Assembly (NCBI GenBank): GCA_003225595.1
Contig: QIAR01000203.1
Coordinates: forward strand, 1-8,999
Direction: 5' to 3'
Length of the DNA stretch: 8,999 nucleotides
DNA from: Acidobacteriota bacterium
GTDB lineage: Bacteria > Acidobacteriota > Terriglobia > Terriglobales > Acidobacteriaceae
In this document: positions 6,100 to 8,999 of the stretch, piece after piece
Position numbering within the stretch: position 1 is the first letter of the stretch
Layout: each line of letters starts with the position of its first letter
Program-made: the position numbers and the translations under genes
The notes under the pieces: generated by a model
The model's database searches: none
Told to the model about the DNA's origin: nothing
The model's input: only the letters and a program-made list of their open reading frames with translations

Positions 6100-7100
6100 A
6101 ACAGATCGAGGATGCGATTGGTGGTGTCGTTGATCAGCAGTACGCGTCCGTTGTACACGACTCGTTCCAGCTCACCTGGCAATTCTGACAATTGCTGCTC
6201 GCAAGCTAGCGGTAAGGGTCGCGCATCCTTCTGCAATTCTGGTGGAAGCCTCCCACCACTTCGAATGTTTCGTTCGTTGCCAGAGGGTAATTCCTCGCGC
6301 TGGGTGAGGCCGGCTGGCAGTTCTAACGCATGTTCGCTCACGCAGTTCCGGATCACACGGCGATCGCGGGCCGTGAAAGCGCTTGCGAAATTGTTTGTTG
6401 ATGGAACGGGCTCATTATCGTCATCATGCCGGGGGTTGGCCGAGTTCTCTGCCTTGGTCGAGTTCACCGCCTTAGTCGAGTTCACCGCGGGCGCGCCACC
6501 GCTGACCGGAGCATTCTGCGTCGTTATAAAACTGAGCACTGCTTCGGATTCGACCACCGCCTCGCGTTTACCGGTCGCGGCCGCGGCTCCAGTGCCCGCC
6601 GCCCCTCCCACTCCCGCTCCGATGGCAGCTCCTTTACCCCCGCCAGCCAAGCCGCCAATGATCGCCCCCAGTGCTGCGCCGCCACCGATTTTGCCGACAT
6701 TGCTCTTGGCGTGAGATGTGCCTTTGACGGTCAGCGGCTCGACTTCGATAGATGAGGCCATATGCGCAGACGCAATGGTTGCTAGGACCAAATCCAGCTT
6801 GCCGGGATCGCTCAAGCGCCCGGAGCGATGCACGTCTGTCACACGTCCGGTGACATCAGCACCTTTCGGATAGAGTTCCTTGCCCTCTACCATGATCGGC
6901 TCTTCGAGCGTGCCGTGGAACGTGTCGCCGATTTGCGCTGTTCCGCTATTTAAACTGTCGATGATGCGCACTTTGATAGTAGTACCGGGAGCGATTCCTG
7001 GAGCCTTTTGCGCCAGGGCCGGCGCGGAGACCAGAACCGATAAGAGAGCGAGCAAAATCAAAATCTGAATCGAAGCCGTCAATTCATGTTTGCGGTACAT
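6078..7100 (-). CDS. Secreted glycine-zipper protein with RcnB-like C-terminal domain
   Basis: A 340-residue exported protein. Residues 1-30 are a signal peptide with an ALA cleavage site before Gln31. Residues 38-125 form a beta-rich domain (TTIKVRIIDSLNSGTAQIGD, later YPKGADVTGRV). Residues 138-178 are a glycine zipper (GGGAALGAIIGG, then GKGAAIGAGVGGAAG) of the kind that packs into membranes or oligomerises. A low-complexity linker (200-240) contains the repeat AVNSTK twice. Residues about 247-335 resemble RcnB-like periplasmic domains, with LPAGL, LPSG, LPPEL, LPGELERVVYNGRVLLIND and a final ILDLF. It is probably periplasmic or outer-membrane associated; function unknown. The start at 7100 is supported by GAGGG a few bases upstream and by the signal peptide. 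It lies 26 bases after the DUF58 stop and is likely the last gene of that operon. A shorter protein without the zipper would be expected if only the RcnB-like part mattered, so the combination is notable. Confidence 0.85.
   Translation of the reverse strand: MYRKHELTASIQILILLALLSVLVSAPALAQKAPGIAPGTTIKVRIIDSLNSGTAQIGDTFHGTLEEPIMVEGKELYPKGADVTGRVTDVHRSGRLSDPGKLDLVLATIASAHMASSIEVEPLTVKGTSHAKSNVGKIGGGAALGAIIGGLAGGGKGAAIGAGVGGAAGTGAAAATGKREAVVESEAVLSFITTQNAPVSGGAPAVNSTKAVNSTKAENSANPRHDDDNEPVPSTNNFASAFTARDRRVIRNCVSEHALELPAGLTQREELPSGNERNIRSGGRLPPELQKDARPLPLACEQQLSELPGELERVVYNGRVLLINDTTNRILDLFYLDETR
6433..6486 (-). repeat. 18-bp in-frame tandem repeat (about 3 copies)
   Basis: Two copies of GCCTTGGTCGAGTTCACC (6451-6468 and 6469-6486, one mismatch) are preceded by a diverged third copy (6433-6450, 13 of 18 matches). 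On the coding strand each unit encodes six residues (AVNSTK, AVNSTK, AENSAN) in the linker of the glycine-zipper protein. Copy number may vary between strains by slippage without breaking the frame. Confidence 0.8.
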
Positions 7101-7126
7101 GTGCCCTCACTGATGATTCCATGTTT

Positions 7127-8635
7127 TCAGAGTTCCGGCAAAGCATCTTTCTCGATTGGATGCGATGGTATCGCGTTCTGCTGCATTGGGAGGTTGCTGC
7201 CCCTAGCGCTCGCATGACCTCCCTGGATAAAAACAAAATAGGAGCAGGCCCACAACGCTGTAGGCAGGGTCCCTTGTGCCCGAGTTGTAAGAATGACGTT
7301 GTAATCATCGGAAACACTAAGGCGGTCAATGACCGATTCTCCGGTCCCTGCCTCCGCTAATGCGAGATAGGCGAGGAACTGGTAGAGATCGGCCCCACTA
7401 TATCCTTGGGAGACAAACGAGAGATCGGTGTCTCCCGCTGCGAAGTGCCAGGACAAAGAAGCCGCCAATTCGACTGCGCGTTCGTAAGTCTCGGGCGAGA
7501 CGGCACCGGGAGGGGGGTTGTCGAAGACGATGCGCAATTTGCGCTCGTCCTCGCGGCTAAATTCGCGGACTTTCAGCGACCCGGATTTCGCGGTCGCCTT
7601 CCAGTCCACATGCCGCGCCGAATCTTCCGGCATGTATTCCCGAATGCGGTAAAGATCATGACCGCGACCGCGGACGAACGTCTCGAACTCACCCGTGATC
7701 ATCGGCAGCACTTCAAAAAAATCGTCTGTTTGCTCCACCGACGGATAGACGATGACCTCCCGCACGATCGACACGCGCCGGGTTTTTGTCAGAAACGCGA
7801 ATGGGAAACTGGTTGCCAGACCGAAGCTGTCTTCGCGGTACCGTCCCCGGCGATCGAAGCGCATTTCGAGGTCGGCCATCAATTTACTGCCTGGCGGGAC
7901 GAATGGAAAATAGGCCGAGCCTTGAAAGATTCTTGATGGAGAATCTTCCTTCTTCGCGCGGCACAGCCGTCGGTCGGGCAATCTAAGCCACTGCTGCTCT
8001 GGCGGCCGGTTGGAAGGGACGGCAAAGGTGTACGGTTCCCAACGCCATCGTTTCCTGCTGACTTTGGAAGGCAAGACTCGAATCGAAAATGAAGCAAGCC
8101 AGCGTCGCGGGTTGCCGACAAGGATGCGCCCCAGCACAGGCCTGCGCGCAAAGATGTGCTCCGGCAAGCGCACATCCAATTCAAGGTTTCGCAGTACGAG
8201 CGCAGATACGAAACCAGAGACCAGAATGGCAGCCAGCATTGCCGCCACGATGATGTAGAGCAGGTTGTTACCCGTATTCAGCGCGGCGATGCCGATCAGC
8301 AGAGTGATAATTACGTAAAAAATGCCAGCCCGAGTGACATCGTAATGGAACGCATCTCGAAGTCGCTTTACGACCACGCGGCGCGCAAGGTAAGGGACCG
8401 TCGTAAGCCCCACAATGGTGGCAAGCAGAAGCGCAGCCGAAGCCAGCGCAACCGTGGCCCATAGGTTCCCCGACTCACGCGAGACCGTGGAGAACAACGC
8501 TGCGCTAAAAGCCAGCACCAGCCCAACCAGTGCGAGAAAGAATCGCACCCAGATTTCTGGTAGTTCGAGGGGAAACACACGCCGCAGGCGCGAGAAACTG
8601 GTCCCTCGTGCGCCCGGATTTGCAGAGTCATGCAT
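7127..8635 (-). CDS. DUF58 domain protein, membrane anchored
   Basis: An integral membrane protein with a cytoplasmic DUF58/vWA-like domain. Numbered from ATG 8635, four hydrophobic segments lie at about 31-51, 57-80, 102-120 and 123-147, followed by a beta-rich region. The DUF58 core (about 320-370) contains RGRGHDLYRIREYMPEDS, then HVDWKATAKSG and KVREFSRED, which are the family hallmarks. After it comes a vWA-like portion ending near LPTALWACSYFVF. The last ~30 residues (from QGGHASARG on) look low in conservation and may be a strain-specific extension. The frame extends to GTG 8695, which overlaps the previous gene by 14 bases, but that adds an unlikely 20-residue leader; neither start has a clear ribosome binding site. 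DUF58 proteins usually work with a MoxR AAA ATPase and often a transglutaminase in envelope maturation; neither partner is in the window. Co-directional with the PGPGW-type gene upstream and the glycine-zipper gene downstream. Confidence 0.9.
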   Translation of the reverse strand: MHDSANPGARGTSFSRLRRVFPLELPEIWVRFFLALVGLVLAFSAALFSTVSRESGNLWATVALASAALLLATIVGLTTVPYLARRVVVKRLRDAFHYDVTRAGIFYVIITLLIGIAALNTGNNLLYIIVAAMLAAILVSGFVSALVLRNLELDVRLPEHIFARRPVLGRILVGNPRRWLASFSIRVLPSKVSRKRWRWEPYTFAVPSNRPPEQQWLRLPDRRLCRAKKEDSPSRIFQGSAYFPFVPPGSKLMADLEMRFDRRGRYREDSFGLATSFPFAFLTKTRRVSIVREVIVYPSVEQTDDFFEVLPMITGEFETFVRGRGHDLYRIREYMPEDSARHVDWKATAKSGSLKVREFSREDERKLRIVFDNPPPGAVSPETYERAVELAASLSWHFAAGDTDLSFVSQGYSGADLYQFLAYLALAEAGTGESVIDRLSVSDDYNVILTTRAQGTLPTALWACSYFVFIQGGHASARGSNLPMQQNAIPSHPIEKDALPEL

Positions 8636-8681
8636 TGGCGGGAGTCGCTGGTTTCGAGAGTAGCACTGCCCTGCAGGAGCA

Positions 8682-8969
8682 TCAATCAGAATCACGTTGC
8701 CGAAAGAGGCGCCGCAGCCACACCGAAGCTTTCACTGCAGCTTGATCGGCTCCGGGGCTAACCGCCGGGAAACGCTGGCGCAGCTTCCCAAGCAGACGAT
8801 GTGCCCACACGTATTCCGAGGAAAGGATCAGTAATCCGATCACGAGAAAGAGAACGCCTTGCAGCACGGGAAGCAAAAGCCCGATCATGCCAACGACGAT
8901 GAATCCCCATCCGACGATCAGGACCAGAACACGTTTGACGGCATCATTCATCGGTCTCGAACCTGGCAT
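8682..8969 (-). CDS. Small inner-membrane protein, PGPGW/DUF454-like
   Basis: A 95-residue protein with two membrane segments (about 12-33 and 35-50) separated by a tight LLPVLQG turn. Next comes LILSSEYVWAHRLLGKLRQRFP, in which the SEYVWAHRLL part matches the post-membrane motif of the PGPGW-type small membrane proteins. The turn replaces the family's PGPGW with PVLQG, so the assignment rests on overall pattern. The C-terminus is basic and likely cytoplasmic. Starts at 8969 or 8951 are both possible; hydrophobic sequence begins just after the second. The stop at 8682 lies 46 bases before the preferred DUF58 start, or overlaps its alternative GTG, indicating one transcript. Function of the family is unknown. 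Confidence 0.75.
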   Translation of the reverse strand: MPGSRPMNDAVKRVLVLIVGWGFIVVGMIGLLLPVLQGVLFLVIGLLILSSEYVWAHRLLGKLRQRFPAVSPGADQAAVKASVWLRRLFRQRDSD

Positions 8970-8999
8970 TCATTCTTCTAGTTCGTGGTAAAGATGTAG
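8970..8999 (-). CDS. Possible 3' end of an upstream gene (fragment)
   Basis: One minus-strand frame entering the window reads LHLYHELEE and stops at TGA 8972-8970, directly abutting the ATG of the PGPGW-type gene. That is a typical operon junction. Two other frames also end nearby (one at 8946-8944, overlapping the alternative ATG 8951), so the frame cannot be decided from 30 bases. A MoxR ATPase, transglutaminase or other envelope gene would be the expected neighbour, but nothing here identifies it. Confidence 0.25.
   Translation of the reverse strand, partial: LHLYHELEE

Noticed and set aside
5799..6188. Plus-strand open frame of 129 codons
   Set aside because: Its translation is arginine-rich and non-protein-like, it has no ribosome binding site and it runs antisense into the glycine-zipper gene. 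The 56-codon frame at 5929 is the better candidate on this strand.
6112..6714. Plus-strand open frame of 200 codons
   Set aside because: Antisense of the glycine-zipper gene. Its Ala/Pro-rich end is the complement of the Gly/Ala zipper codons.
7406..7936. Plus-strand open frame of 176 codons
   Set aside because: Antisense shadow of the DUF58 gene, no initiation signal.
1..8999. Search for tRNA, rRNA, CRISPR array, insertion sequence or phage genes
   Set aside because: No transposase or integrase motif, no regularly spaced direct repeats with unique spacers, and no RNA-gene-like sequence was recognised by eye.

Overview
The window reads as a chromosomal segment from a moderately GC-rich, Gram-negative-type bacterium, most plausibly an Acidobacteriota (Terriglobia-like) genome. 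This is a judgement from gene content and recalled resemblance, not from a marker gene. It rests on a secreted glycine-zipper protein with an RcnB-like C-terminus, a 7-TM protein of a style common in that phylum, a DUF58 protein behind a PGPGW-type membrane protein, and GAAGTCAGAAG-type intergenic repeats. I see no rRNA, tRNA, CRISPR array, transposase, phage gene or integrase.

Layout. Positions 1-202 hold the 5' end of a minus-strand alpha/beta hydrolase. It is divergent from, and nearly touching, a plus-strand M20 metallo-hydrolase (248-1243). A 178-base gap carries a 14-bp tandem repeat whose inverted partner lies about 40 bases away, forming a large imperfect hairpin. It is followed by a full-length DUF255/YyaL-type thioredoxin-domain protein (1422-3560). 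A spacer of about 600 bases (3561-4164) contains a probable tiny secreted peptide gene on the minus strand with a visible terminator, Shine-Dalgarno sequence and -10 box. Next comes a minus-strand pair: a 7-TM membrane protein (5511-4576) followed by a short helical, probably coiled-coil protein (4500-4165). A second spacer of about 400 bases (5512-5928) holds a candidate promoter, two palindromes and a strong hairpin, and leads into a possible 56-residue plus-strand gene (5929-6099). The right third is a compact minus-strand operon: PGPGW-type protein (8969-8682), DUF58 protein (8635-7127), glycine-zipper/RcnB-like secreted protein (7100-6078).

How the genes work together. The right-hand operon looks like a cell-envelope unit: a small inner-membrane protein, a membrane-anchored DUF58 protein of the kind usually paired with a MoxR ATPase (which would lie beyond 8999), and an exported protein. 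The 7-TM/coiled-coil pair is probably co-transcribed and is of unknown function. The left-hand hydrolases and the DUF255 protein look like ordinary housekeeping or accessory enzymes. I see no convincing new defence, mobile or biosynthetic system. The most interesting items are the 43-residue secreted peptide with its dyad over the -10 box, the 56-residue ORF behind a leader that can fold two ways, the 7-TM/coiled-coil pair, and the large inverted tandem repeat.
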